A stretch of DNA of 5,420 bases, from positions 1 through 5,420 of the forward strand of contig CAKMQF010000101.1 in the NCBI GenBank assembly GCA_927911745.1, given 5' to 3'. The first letter of the stretch is position 1. Every line of letters begins with the position of its first letter. Made by a program: the position numbers and the translations under genes. Positions 1 through 5,420 of this stretch are shown here, in pieces. This DNA is from an uncultured Gemella sp. GTDB taxonomy: Bacteria; Bacillota; Bacilli; Staphylococcales; Gemellaceae. Under the pieces are notes generated by a model that had not been told where the DNA came from, made no database searches, and saw only the letters and a list, made by a program, of their open reading frames with translations.

Positions 1-43
1 CTTGAGGTGCGTGTTAGAACAAAGGGTTATACCCGAAGAGAAA
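1..43 (+). other. Unidentified sequence upstream of a terminator (possible 3' end of an RNA)
   Basis: No convincing coding sequence ends here. One forward frame has an immediate stop, and the two open ones run straight through the terminator hairpin before stopping. The reverse strand is broken by stops as well. A short hairpin, GGGT-TAT-ACCC, lies at 24-34. The stretch is more GC-rich than the leader that follows and sits directly against an intrinsic terminator, so it could be the 3' end of a structured non-coding RNA or a 3' untranslated region. I do not recognise an RNA family in the 43 bases that are visible. Confidence 0.25.
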
Positions 44-77
44 ACCACCCCTTTTCAGGGGTGGTCATTATTTTTTA
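44..77 (+). terminator. Rho-independent terminator of the upstream transcript
   Basis: A perfect 8-bp stem is formed by ACCACCCC (44-51) and GGGGTGGT (58-65) with the 6-base loop TTTTCA. It is followed by a T-rich tract (CATTATTTTTT, 66-76). The GC-rich stem stands out in an AT-rich region. It separates whatever lies upstream from the tlyA operon. On the reverse strand the same stem would be followed by TTTTCTCTT, so weak bidirectional action is possible, but no reverse-strand gene is seen to need it. Confidence 0.9.
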
Positions 78-117
78 TTATGGGTGAAAAATAAATATCT
101 TTATTTTTAATCATAAA

Positions 118-131
118 GTGTATATAAACAC
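118..131. repeat. Near-perfect 14-bp palindrome in the leader
   Basis: GTGTATATAAACAC is symmetric at every position pair except one (A at 122 against A at 127). It lies 11-24 bases upstream of the proposed -35 element, where an activator or repressor could sit. It matches no operator consensus that I can name with confidence. In AT-rich DNA a palindrome of this size can occur by chance. Its TATATA/TATAAA core could also be read as a -10 element of an alternative promoter, but no good -35 lies at the right distance. Confidence 0.25.
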
Positions 132-141
132 GCCGTTCTCA

Positions 142-170
142 TAGATAAAAAGTTATTATTATGGTAAAAT
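142..170 (+). promoter_or_regulatory. Candidate SigA-type extended -10 promoter for the tlyA operon
   Basis: The -10 element TAAAAT (165-170) is preceded by TGG (162-164), which gives the extended TGn motif common in Gram-positive promoters. Seventeen bases upstream is TAGATA (142-147), matching 4 of 6 positions of TTGACA. Transcription would start near 176-178, leaving a leader of about 65 bases before tlyA. It is the best promoter seen between the terminator and the first gene, and some promoter is expected there because the hairpin at 44-77 cuts off read-through. AT-rich sequence produces such matches easily, so the exact position is uncertain. Confidence 0.5.
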
Positions 171-192
171 TAAAAGGAAAGACTGTTTGAAA

Positions 193-208
193 TTGAAAAA
201 ATTTTCAA
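193..208. repeat. 7-bp inverted repeat between promoter and tlyA start
   Basis: TTGAAAA (193-199) and TTTTCAA (202-208) are exact reverse complements separated by two bases, making a 16-bp palindrome. It falls downstream of the proposed transcription start, a position from which a bound repressor could block elongation. As RNA it could form only a weak AU-rich hairpin of about six pairs. The half that contains AATTTTC resembles half of a CodY box, but the second half does not fit. Chance is a real possibility at this base composition. Confidence 0.3.
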
Positions 209-242
209 AGGAAAACAATTAGTAAATATTAAAGAGGTAATT

Positions 243-1052
243 ATGGCAAAAGAGAGAGCTGATGTCCTTTGTGTGAGTCAAGGATTATTCGAATCACGTG
301 AAAAAGCAAAACGAGCGATAATGGCTGGTATTGTTTATAATGATAATATAAGAATCGACAAAGCAGGTGAAAAGGTTGAATCAACTGCTGAACTTAGAAT
401 TAAAGGTAAACAAATGCCTTATGTAAGTCGCGGAGGGCTTAAATTAGAAAAAGCAATCAACGAACTAAATTTTGATGTTAAAGATAGGGTAATGATTGAT
501 ATTGGTTCTTCAACTGGTGGATTTACGGACTGTGCTTTACAAAACGGAGCAAAGTTTGTCTATGCATTAGATGTCGGAACAAATCAACTTGTTTGGAAAT
601 TACGTAATGATGAACGTGTAAAAGTAATGGAACAAACTAACTTCAGACATTCAGTAAAAGAAGACTTTGATGTATATGAAATAGATATAGCATCAATCGA
701 TGTTTCGTTTATTTCATTATCATTAATACTACCAAATCTTGCAGAAATTATAAAAGATGGTGGAGAAGTTTGTGCTCTTGTAAAACCACAATTCGAAGCT
801 GGAAAAGATAAGGTAGGAAAAGGTGGAATCGTTCGAGATAAAAAAGTTCAACTTGAAGTAGTTGAAAAAGTATTACTTTTAGCCAATAGTGTTGGTTTTA
901 GTATGACAAACCTATCTTACTCTCCGATAACAGGAGGTGAAGGGAATATCGAATTCCTAATGACATTAAAATACAATGCAACTAAAGAAGTAGAAAATAA
1001 AAATATAAATATCGAGCATATCGTAAACAATGCTCATAATCACTTTAAATAG
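243..1052 (+). CDS. tlyA: TlyA family rRNA (cytidine-2'-O)-methyltransferase
   Basis: This is an S-adenosylmethionine-dependent 2'-O-ribose methyltransferase of rRNA. Characterised TlyA enzymes methylate C1920 of 23S rRNA (type I), some also C1409 of 16S rRNA (type II). Residues 1-60 form an S4 RNA-binding domain (RADVLCVSQG, SREKAKRAI), followed by an FtsJ-like Rossmann domain. The SAM-binding motif DIGSSTGGFTDC is at 86-97 and the acidic residue closing the second strand is D110 in ALDVG. The catalytic tetrad known from Mycobacterium tuberculosis TlyA is present: K67 in SRGGLK, D153 in SIDVSF, K181 in LVKPQFE and E237 in GNIEF. The length of 269 residues is normal. The ATG at 243 follows AGAGGT (233-238) and gives the usual N-terminus. 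It is the first gene of the operon, 11 bases from recN. The name hemolysin A, often attached to this family, is historical. Type I versus type II cannot be settled by eye. Confidence 0.95.
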   Translation: MAKERADVLCVSQGLFESREKAKRAIMAGIVYNDNIRIDKAGEKVESTAELRIKGKQMPYVSRGGLKLEKAINELNFDVKDRVMIDIGSSTGGFTDCALQNGAKFVYALDVGTNQLVWKLRNDERVKVMEQTNFRHSVKEDFDVYEIDIASIDVSFISLSLILPNLAEIIKDGGEVCALVKPQFEAGKDKVGKGGIVRDKKVQLEVVEKVLLLANSVGFSMTNLSYSPITGGEGNIEFLMTLKYNATKEVENKNINIEHIVNNAHNHFK

Positions 1053-1063
1053 AGGAGGAGCCA

Positions 1064-2764
1064 ATGTTAATTCAGTTAAATATTAAGCAATTTGGAATAA
1101 TAGAAAAAGCTACAATAGAACTAAAAAATGGTTTAACTGTCTTAAGTGGAGAAACTGGTGCAGGGAAATCGATGATTCTAGCGGCAATTTCGCAATTGTC
1201 AGGTCAAAGGACCTCAACTTCTTATATTCGATATGGTGAAGATAAGGCTAGCGTAGAAGGGGTATTTGATTTTCCTAAAAGCAAAGAAGTTAAGGAAATT
1301 TTTAATGAATTAGACTTGGATTTAGAAGATGAGGTAATAGTAGTTCGTCGCGATATTTATAGTAGTGGAAAGAGTGTTTGTCGAATAAATGGAACTATAG
1401 TTAACCTATCAACATTAAAAAAAGTAGCTGCTCATTTATTAGATATTCATGAGCAACACGATAATCAAGTTCTATTAGTAGAGAAAAATCATCTTAATTT
1501 AGTAGATTCATTTAATCGTGAAAAAATACAACCTGTGTATTTAAAATACAAAGAAAAGTATAAAGAATATCAAATTATTAAAGAAAAAATCGATAACCTG
1601 AAACAACAAGAGAGTGATGTGCTTCAAAAAGTAGATTTCTTGAAATTCCAATATAAAGAATTAAGTCAGATGAAACTAAAAAAAGATGAAGACTTAGCTC
1701 TTGAAAAAGATATTGACTATCTGGAGAACTTTGAGAAGGTAAATAACCTTGCTCATAGCATAACAGAAGGAATCGATGGAGAGTACGGGGTTATTTCTAA
1801 ACTAGCAGAAATCAGATCCAATCTAGGAGAGTTAACTAGATATAACTCAAACTTTGAAGAAAAGTATGAAGAAATTACAAATTTATACTATATCTTAGAT
1901 GATTTGAAATATGAAGTATCTAGTTATACTGATGTTATCGAATATGATGAAGAAAAATTAGATAGATTAATCTATAGATTAGATAAGATAAAAACTTTAG
2001 AGAAAAAATATTCAAAACCATTAAATGAACTAATAGTTTTTACAGAAACTATAAAAGAAGAATTAGATGAGCTGGAAAATTATGAAGAAAACTTCGAAAA
2101 TTATCTAGAAGAAAGTAAAAAAATTGAGGAAGAATTAATAGTTTTAGCTGAAGAGTTAAGTTCTTTAAGAAAAGATACTGCTTTAAAATTAGAAAAACTT
2201 ATCCAAGATGAGTTGAAATTCTTATATATGGAAAAAAGTACAATTAAAGTTGACTTTAGAGAAAAAGAATTCTCATCAACAGGAAAAGACGATGTTAAGA
2301 TTCTGATTAGTGCAAATTTAGGAGAACCTTTAAAATCATTATCTAAAGTAGCCTCAGGTGGTGAACTTTCTAGGGTGATGTTAGCACTAAAAATAATCTT
2401 CTCAAGAAGTATAGAGGCTACTTCAATTATCTTTGATGAAATCGATACTGGTGTAAGTGGAAGAGTATCACAACGAATGGCTGAAAAGATGTATCAACTA
2501 GGAGTAGGATCACAAGTATTATGTATTTCACACTTACCGCAAACAACAGCTTTGGCGGATACTAACTTACTAATCAGTAAAGAAATCATTGATAAGAGAA
2601 CATTAACTGTTATTAGAGAGTTGACTGAAGAACAAAAGATTGCAGAGGTAGCAAGAATGGTATCTGGAGATACTATGACAAAACTTTCAGAAGAACACTC
2701 TATTGAAATGTTAAGATTAGCTGAAAAAACTAAAGAAGAGATAAAAGAAAAACTAAATAAGTAG
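1064..2764 (+). CDS. recN: DNA repair protein RecN (SMC-like ATPase)
   Basis: RecN is an SMC-like ATPase that acts early at DNA double-strand breaks, gathering and tethering ends to support RecA-dependent recombination; it works on the nucleoid. The globular head is split between the two ends. The N-terminal half carries Walker A GETGAGKS (29-36) and the RecN-typical stretch SGKSVCRING (101-110) to LLDIHEQHDNQ (125-135). Residues about 150-385 are charged and heptad-like and form the coiled-coil arm. The C-terminal half has the ABC signature SGGELSR (431-437), Walker B SIIFDEID (454-461, D458/E459) and the switch histidine H490 in CISHLPQ. At 566 residues it has the usual family length (about 550-570) and looks intact. 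AGGAGG at 1053-1058 sits five bases before the ATG and overlaps the end of the upstream stop region. In many Firmicutes an arginine repressor gene lies between tlyA and recN; none fits here. No LexA box is seen upstream. Confidence 0.97.
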   Translation: MLIQLNIKQFGIIEKATIELKNGLTVLSGETGAGKSMILAAISQLSGQRTSTSYIRYGEDKASVEGVFDFPKSKEVKEIFNELDLDLEDEVIVVRRDIYSSGKSVCRINGTIVNLSTLKKVAAHLLDIHEQHDNQVLLVEKNHLNLVDSFNREKIQPVYLKYKEKYKEYQIIKEKIDNLKQQESDVLQKVDFLKFQYKELSQMKLKKDEDLALEKDIDYLENFEKVNNLAHSITEGIDGEYGVISKLAEIRSNLGELTRYNSNFEEKYEEITNLYYILDDLKYEVSSYTDVIEYDEEKLDRLIYRLDKIKTLEKKYSKPLNELIVFTETIKEELDELENYEENFENYLEESKKIEEELIVLAEELSSLRKDTALKLEKLIQDELKFLYMEKSTIKVDFREKEFSSTGKDDVKILISANLGEPLKSLSKVASGGELSRVMLALKIIFSRSIEATSIIFDEIDTGVSGRVSQRMAEKMYQLGVGSQVLCISHLPQTTALADTNLLISKEIIDKRTLTVIRELTEEQKIAEVARMVSGDTMTKLSEEHSIEMLRLAEKTKEEIKEKLNK

Positions 2765-2797
2765 TTAGTAAAAATACCGTAAAGGTAAAGGAGGACT

Positions 2798-3679
2798 ATG
2801 ACTAAAGAAGGAAAAATTTTAAAAGCACTTAGTGGATTTTATTATGTAGACTGTTCTGGAGAAGTGATTACTTGTCGTGCACGAGGAAACTTTAGAAATG
2901 AAAATATCACACCGTTAGTAGGAGATGATGTAAAAATTCAATTAAGTGATAATAATACAGGGTATGTTGTAGAAATATTAGAAAGAAAAAATGAATTACT
3001 ACGACCTAAGGTAGCAAATATAGATTATAGTATTATCGTAGTATCTGTAAAAGATCCTGAGTTTTCTAGTAAATTACTGAATAAAACGATTTGTTTAAAT
3101 GAAAATAGTAATGTAGATATCATTATTGTATTTACAAAGCTTGATTTGTTAAGTGACGAAGATCTTAATAAAATGAAAGAAATAATGAACTATTACTATG
3201 AAATAGGATATCAAGTATTTACAAACTCTGATGAAGATATTGAAAAATTAAAACAAGTCATTTCAGAGAAATATGTAGCTATTTCAGGACAATCTGGAGC
3301 AGGAAAGTCGACGTTTATTAATAAGCTTGCAGAACATTTAGATATTGAAACTGGAGAAATCTCTAAACATCTAGGACGAGGACGTCATACTACGAGACAT
3401 ACGGAATTTTATCAAATCGATGATTTCTATATCGCAGATACTCCAGGATTCTCTTCATTAGATATTACATTTATTGAAAAAGAAGATTTACAATATTTAT
3501 TTAGAGAATTTAGCGATTATGATTGTAAGTTTAAACCGTGTAATCACATGGAAGAGGTTCAATGTGGAGTTAAAGAAGCGGTAGAAAGTAAAGAAATATT
3601 AGAAAGTCGTTATGAAGACTACAAAGTATTATTTACGGAAAAACAAAATCAAAAGAGAAAATATATAAAGGAGAGATAA
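2798..3679 (+). CDS. rsgA: Ribosome small subunit-dependent GTPase RsgA
   Basis: RsgA (YjeQ/YloQ/CpgA) is a circularly permuted GTPase that binds the 30S subunit late in its assembly and checks maturation of the decoding region, using GTP hydrolysis to leave. Residues 1-65 form the N-terminal OB-fold (GKILKALSGFYYV, TPLVGDDV). The permuted motif order is visible: G4 as TKLD (113-116) comes before G1 GQSGAGKST (164-172), the threonine-containing G2 loop GRGRHTTR (193-200) and G3 DTPG (214-217). The C-terminal zinc site fits C-x4-C-x-H-x5-C with C243, C248, H250 and C256. G4 has TKxD in place of the more common NKxD, a mild variant. The length of 293 is normal. The SD AAGGAGG (2788-2794) is only three bases from the ATG, which is close, but the N-terminus agrees with the family. 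In Bacillus and Staphylococcus this gene follows a phosphatase/PASTA-kinase pair; here it follows recN after 33 bases. Confidence 0.97.
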   Translation: MTKEGKILKALSGFYYVDCSGEVITCRARGNFRNENITPLVGDDVKIQLSDNNTGYVVEILERKNELLRPKVANIDYSIIVVSVKDPEFSSKLLNKTICLNENSNVDIIIVFTKLDLLSDEDLNKMKEIMNYYYEIGYQVFTNSDEDIEKLKQVISEKYVAISGQSGAGKSTFINKLAEHLDIETGEISKHLGRGRHTTRHTEFYQIDDFYIADTPGFSSLDITFIEKEDLQYLFREFSDYDCKFKPCNHMEEVQCGVKEAVESKEILESRYEDYKVLFTEKQNQKRKYIKER

Positions 3680-3680
3680 G

Positions 3681-4325
3681 ATGAAGAAAATATTACCTTC
3701 AATTTTATCAGCAGATTTTGCTAACTTAGAAAGAGATATTAAAGAATTAGAAAGTATTGGTATTGATATGTTTCACATCGATGTAATGGATGGAAACTTT
3801 GTTCCAAATATTTCATTTGGATTCCCAATAATTGAATCAATCCGCCCTAAGACAGATAAAGTTTTTGATTGTCATCTTATGATTGCAAATCCAGAAAACT
3901 ACGTTGAACAATTTTGTAAAGTAGGTTGTGATATGGTATCGTTCCACATCGAAGCTACTAACCATGCAGATAGAGTTATACAAGTAATTAAAAACAATGG
4001 AAAAAAAGCTGGTATTGTACTAAACCCTCAAACACCAATCGAGAGTATTAAATATCTGTTGCCAAAATTGAATTATGTTTTAATTATGACTGTAAATCCA
4101 GGATTCGGTGGACAAAAATTCATTCCTGAAATGTTAGAAAAAATTGAAGAACTAGCAAAACTTAGAGAAGAAAAAAATTATAACTTCTTAATAGAAGTAG
4201 ACGGTGGAATAAATACAGAAACGTCAAAAGCTTGTCGAGATAAAGGTGCGGACTTATTAGTTTGTGGTTCATTCTTATTTGGAGCAAGTGATAAAGAAAA
4301 AACATTAGGTGAGTTGTTAAAATAA
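3681..4325 (+). CDS. rpe: Ribulose-phosphate 3-epimerase
   Basis: Rpe interconverts D-ribulose 5-phosphate and D-xylulose 5-phosphate in the non-oxidative pentose phosphate pathway, in the cytoplasm. It is a TIM-barrel enzyme and the family motifs are all present: PSILSADF (6-13), FHIDVMDGNFVPN (31-43) with metal ligand H32 and acid/base D34, H65 in DCHLMI, MTVNPGFGGQKF (136-147) and EVDGGIN (172-178) with the second acid/base D174. The phosphate-binding end is seen in GSFLFGA (196-202). The length of 214 residues is typical. The start codon lies one base after the rsgA stop, with its SD AAGGAG (3668-3673) inside the 3' end of rsgA, so the two genes are probably translationally linked. The order rsgA-rpe-thiN is conserved in Bacillus and Staphylococcus. 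Confidence 0.97.
   Translation: MKKILPSILSADFANLERDIKELESIGIDMFHIDVMDGNFVPNISFGFPIIESIRPKTDKVFDCHLMIANPENYVEQFCKVGCDMVSFHIEATNHADRVIQVIKNNGKKAGIVLNPQTPIESIKYLLPKLNYVLIMTVNPGFGGQKFIPEMLEKIEELAKLREEKNYNFLIEVDGGINTETSKACRDKGADLLVCGSFLFGASDKEKTLGELLK
4307..4313 (+). promoter_or_regulatory. Weak, distant ribosome binding site for thiN
   Basis: AGGTGAG, inside the 3' end of rpe, is the only SD-like sequence before thiN. It is an imperfect match and lies 11 bases from the ATG at 4325, further than for the other genes here. The thiN ATG overlaps the rpe stop by one base (TAATG). Together this suggests that thiN is translated mainly by ribosomes that finish rpe and restart, which would keep ThiN output tied to, and probably below, that of Rpe. 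Confidence 0.45.
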
Positions 4326-4957
4326 TGAATAAAAAAAATATAAACATAATGTTAGGTGGAGTATTTCCAAAAGAATTCCCTTCTTCTAAATTATGGTGTG
4401 GAGTAGATAAAGGCGCGTTGTACTTGCTTAATAATGGAATTATTCCAATATTAAGTTGTGGGGATTTTGATTCGATAACACTTGAACAAAGAAAGGAAGT
4501 TGAAGAAAAATCTAAGTACTTTAAAGTGAAAAGTAGTGAAGATTTAACAGATGCAGAATTTGCGTTAGAACATATTTTAGAATTATTTGAAGAGGTTGAA
4601 GTAATAGATATTTACGGAGCTACTGGAAGAAGACTTGATCACTTTTTTGGTAACATACTTTTACTTAATAATAAGAAATATCAACATATTAAAATTAGAA
4701 TAATAGATGATAATAATATTATTACAGTAGCTAAAAAAGGTCTGAATATCTTTGAAAGCATAGAAGGGTATAAGTATTTCTCAATAGTACCTATTTATGA
4801 AGATACTTTAATGACAATAAAAAATTCTAAATATGAAGTAAAAAATCTAATGCTGACATTAAATCGGCCTAACGCTACTAGTAACGAATTTAAAAGTAAT
4901 GAGGAAATAAAATTAGAAGTTAGTAATAATGTACTAGTACTATACTCAAAAGATTAA
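4325..4957 (+). CDS. thiN: Thiamine pyrophosphokinase
   Basis: ThiN transfers pyrophosphate from ATP to thiamine, giving thiamine diphosphate and AMP; it supplies the cofactor for transketolase and other enzymes and allows use of salvaged thiamine. Family motifs are GVDKGALYLL (26-35), CGDFDS (45-50), the S-E-D-L-T-D-A-E segment (71-78; D73, D76 and E78 in the KDxTDxE-like acidic motif), GATGRRLDHFFGN (98-110) and the C-terminal SNEF (186-189) in the substrate-binding beta domain. The length of 210 residues matches the family. The ATG overlaps the rpe stop by one base. Rpe makes xylulose 5-phosphate, a substrate of transketolase, which needs the product of ThiN, so the pairing makes loose metabolic sense. 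No thiamine riboswitch is seen in front of this gene or the operon. Confidence 0.95.
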   Translation: MNKKNINIMLGGVFPKEFPSSKLWCGVDKGALYLLNNGIIPILSCGDFDSITLEQRKEVEEKSKYFKVKSSEDLTDAEFALEHILELFEEVEVIDIYGATGRRLDHFFGNILLLNNKKYQHIKIRIIDDNNIITVAKKGLNIFESIEGYKYFSIVPIYEDTLMTIKNSKYEVKNLMLTLNRPNATSNEFKSNEEIKLEVSNNVLVLYSKD

Positions 4958-4968
4958 AAGGAGAAACA

Positions 4969-5397
4969 ATGGTAGAAATATTACAATTTATGTTGATAGC
5001 TGTTTTTGCAGGTTTCTTAGGCTCTTTAGTAGGGTTAGGCGGTGGAATTATTATTACACCTGCATTAACAATACTATTTGGATTTGATATTAAATATGCT
5101 ATTGGAGCAAGTATTGTCGCGGTTATTGCAACAAGTAGTGGTTCAGCAATAGCATTCGTAAAAGATCATGTTAGTAACATGCGAGTAGGTATGCTTTTAG
5201 AGGTATTTACTACAGCAGGAGGTGTAGTAGGTGCGCTTATGGCTGGAGTATTCTCGTCTAAATTATTATATATTTTCTTCTCTTTAATACTGTTAAATTC
5301 TTTTTATGGAATGTTGAAGAAAACAGGCTTAATAACTAAATTGAAAAAAGAAGAAGAAAATGTAGAAATGATAAGTACGCTGATAAATATAAATTAA
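4969..5397 (+). CDS. TauE/SafE (TSUP) family membrane transporter, N-terminal half, probably frameshifted
   Basis: The TSUP family (formerly DUF81) contains integral membrane proteins implicated in moving sulfite, sulfonates or other small anions; the substrate cannot be read from the sequence. The N-terminal signature GLGGGIIITPAL (22-33) lies in or after the first membrane helix (about 5-30). Further hydrophobic segments lie near 40-62, 74-95 and 96-115, making the first of the two repeated halves. SD AAAGGAG (4957-4963) is five bases from the ATG, and the gap from thiN is 11 bases, so it is probably in the same operon. The frame stops at 142 residues, about half of the usual 250-280, and the last residues (after about 129) do not look like the family. 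A plausible continuation lies in the -1 frame to the window end, so this is most likely a gene with a one-base deletion, or a sequencing error, that extends past the window. Confidence 0.85.
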   Translation: MVEILQFMLIAVFAGFLGSLVGLGGGIIITPALTILFGFDIKYAIGASIVAVIATSSGSAIAFVKDHVSNMRVGMLLEVFTTAGGVVGALMAGVFSSKLLYIFFSLILLNSFYGMLKKTGLITKLKKEEENVEMISTLININ

Positions 5398-5420
5398 ATT
5401 CAACATACTATGACAAGGCC
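5370..5420 (+). pseudogene. Out-of-frame continuation of the TSUP transporter, cut by the window end
   Basis: Reading from GAT at 5370 in the -1 frame gives DKYADKYKLNSTYYDKA, open to the last base. The S-x-YYDKA stretch resembles the hydrophilic loop that links the two membrane halves in Firmicute TSUP proteins (family knowledge recalled, not searched). Adding one A to GAAATG at 5365-5370 would join the frames as ...EEENVENDKYADKYKLN.... The -1 frame is closed by a TAA at 5337-5339, so the shift must lie between about 5340 and 5397. The second membrane half is expected beyond the window. Confidence 0.6.

Noticed and set aside
161..190. Short frame ATG...TGA giving MVKLKGKTV in the leader
   Set aside because: It has only nine codons, overlaps the proposed -10 element, has no SD before it and shows no sign of coding. 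It is not supported as a leader peptide.
200..214. CodY box-like sequence (AATTTTC followed by an A-rich stretch)
   Set aside because: The first half fits the AATTTTCWGAAAATT consensus, but about five of the 15 positions mismatch, all in the second half, and such partial matches are common in AT-rich DNA.
2775..2787. TACC-GTAAA-GGTA mini-hairpin between recN and rsgA
   Set aside because: A four-pair stem with no following T-tract is too weak to be a terminator, and the rsgA SD begins right after it.
4162..4347. Reverse-strand open frame of 61 codons, rich in Leu, Phe and Ile
   Set aside because: It lies antisense to the conserved 3' end of rpe, has no recognisable domain and reflects AT-rich codons read backwards. 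It is a shadow frame.
4931..4940. Perfect 10-bp palindrome GTACTAGTAC
   Set aside because: It lies inside thiN coding sequence near its end, is short, and has no T-tract to make it a terminator and no placement that suggests an operator.
243..5397. A possible novel defence or mobile system
   Set aside because: Every complete gene belongs to a well-known housekeeping family with intact motifs. There are no transposase, integrase, toxin-antitoxin, CRISPR repeat or attachment-site signals.

Overview
The window looks like a chromosomal housekeeping segment of a low-GC Firmicute (Bacilli). The DNA is strongly AT-rich, strong AGGAGG-type ribosome binding sites precede most genes, and the proteins are of the Bacillus/Staphylococcus type. 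The composition and the gene order (tlyA-recN with no argR/ahrC between them, followed directly by rsgA-rpe-thiN) would suit a Gemella-like organism, but this is an inference from general resemblance and not a proven assignment.

Bases 1-43 hold an unidentified sequence with no convincing reading frame, possibly the 3' end of a non-coding RNA or of an untranslated region. A clear intrinsic terminator at 44-77 ends that upstream transcript. Bases 78-242 are a non-coding leader with a candidate extended -10 promoter (142-170) and two short palindromes (118-131 and 193-208). From 243 to the window end, six genes lie on the + strand with gaps of 33 bases or less, or with overlaps, and no terminator is visible between them, so they probably form one operon: tlyA (rRNA 2'-O-methyltransferase), recN (SMC-like DNA repair ATPase), rsgA (30S maturation GTPase), rpe (ribulose-5-phosphate 3-epimerase), thiN (thiamine pyrophosphokinase) and the first half of a TauE/SafE (TSUP) membrane transporter that runs into the window edge.

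Functionally the cluster is mixed: ribosome maturation (TlyA, RsgA), double-strand break repair (RecN), the pentose phosphate pathway (Rpe) and thiamine diphosphate supply (ThiN). A loose metabolic link is that ThiN makes the cofactor of transketolase, which uses the xylulose-5-phosphate made by Rpe. The cluster looks like a join of two blocks that are separate in Bacillus subtilis: tlyA-ahrC-recN, and prpC-prkC-rsgA-rpe-thiN. Both the arginine repressor gene and the phosphatase/kinase pair are absent here.

The most notable anomaly is at the 3' end. The TSUP gene stops at 5397 after 142 codons, about half the usual family length, yet a family-like continuation (KYKLNSTYYDKA) is readable in the -1 frame up to the last base. 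This points to loss of a single A near 5366-5368, or a sequencing error there. I found no CRISPR array, insertion sequence, tRNA/rRNA gene, phage gene or novel defence-type system.
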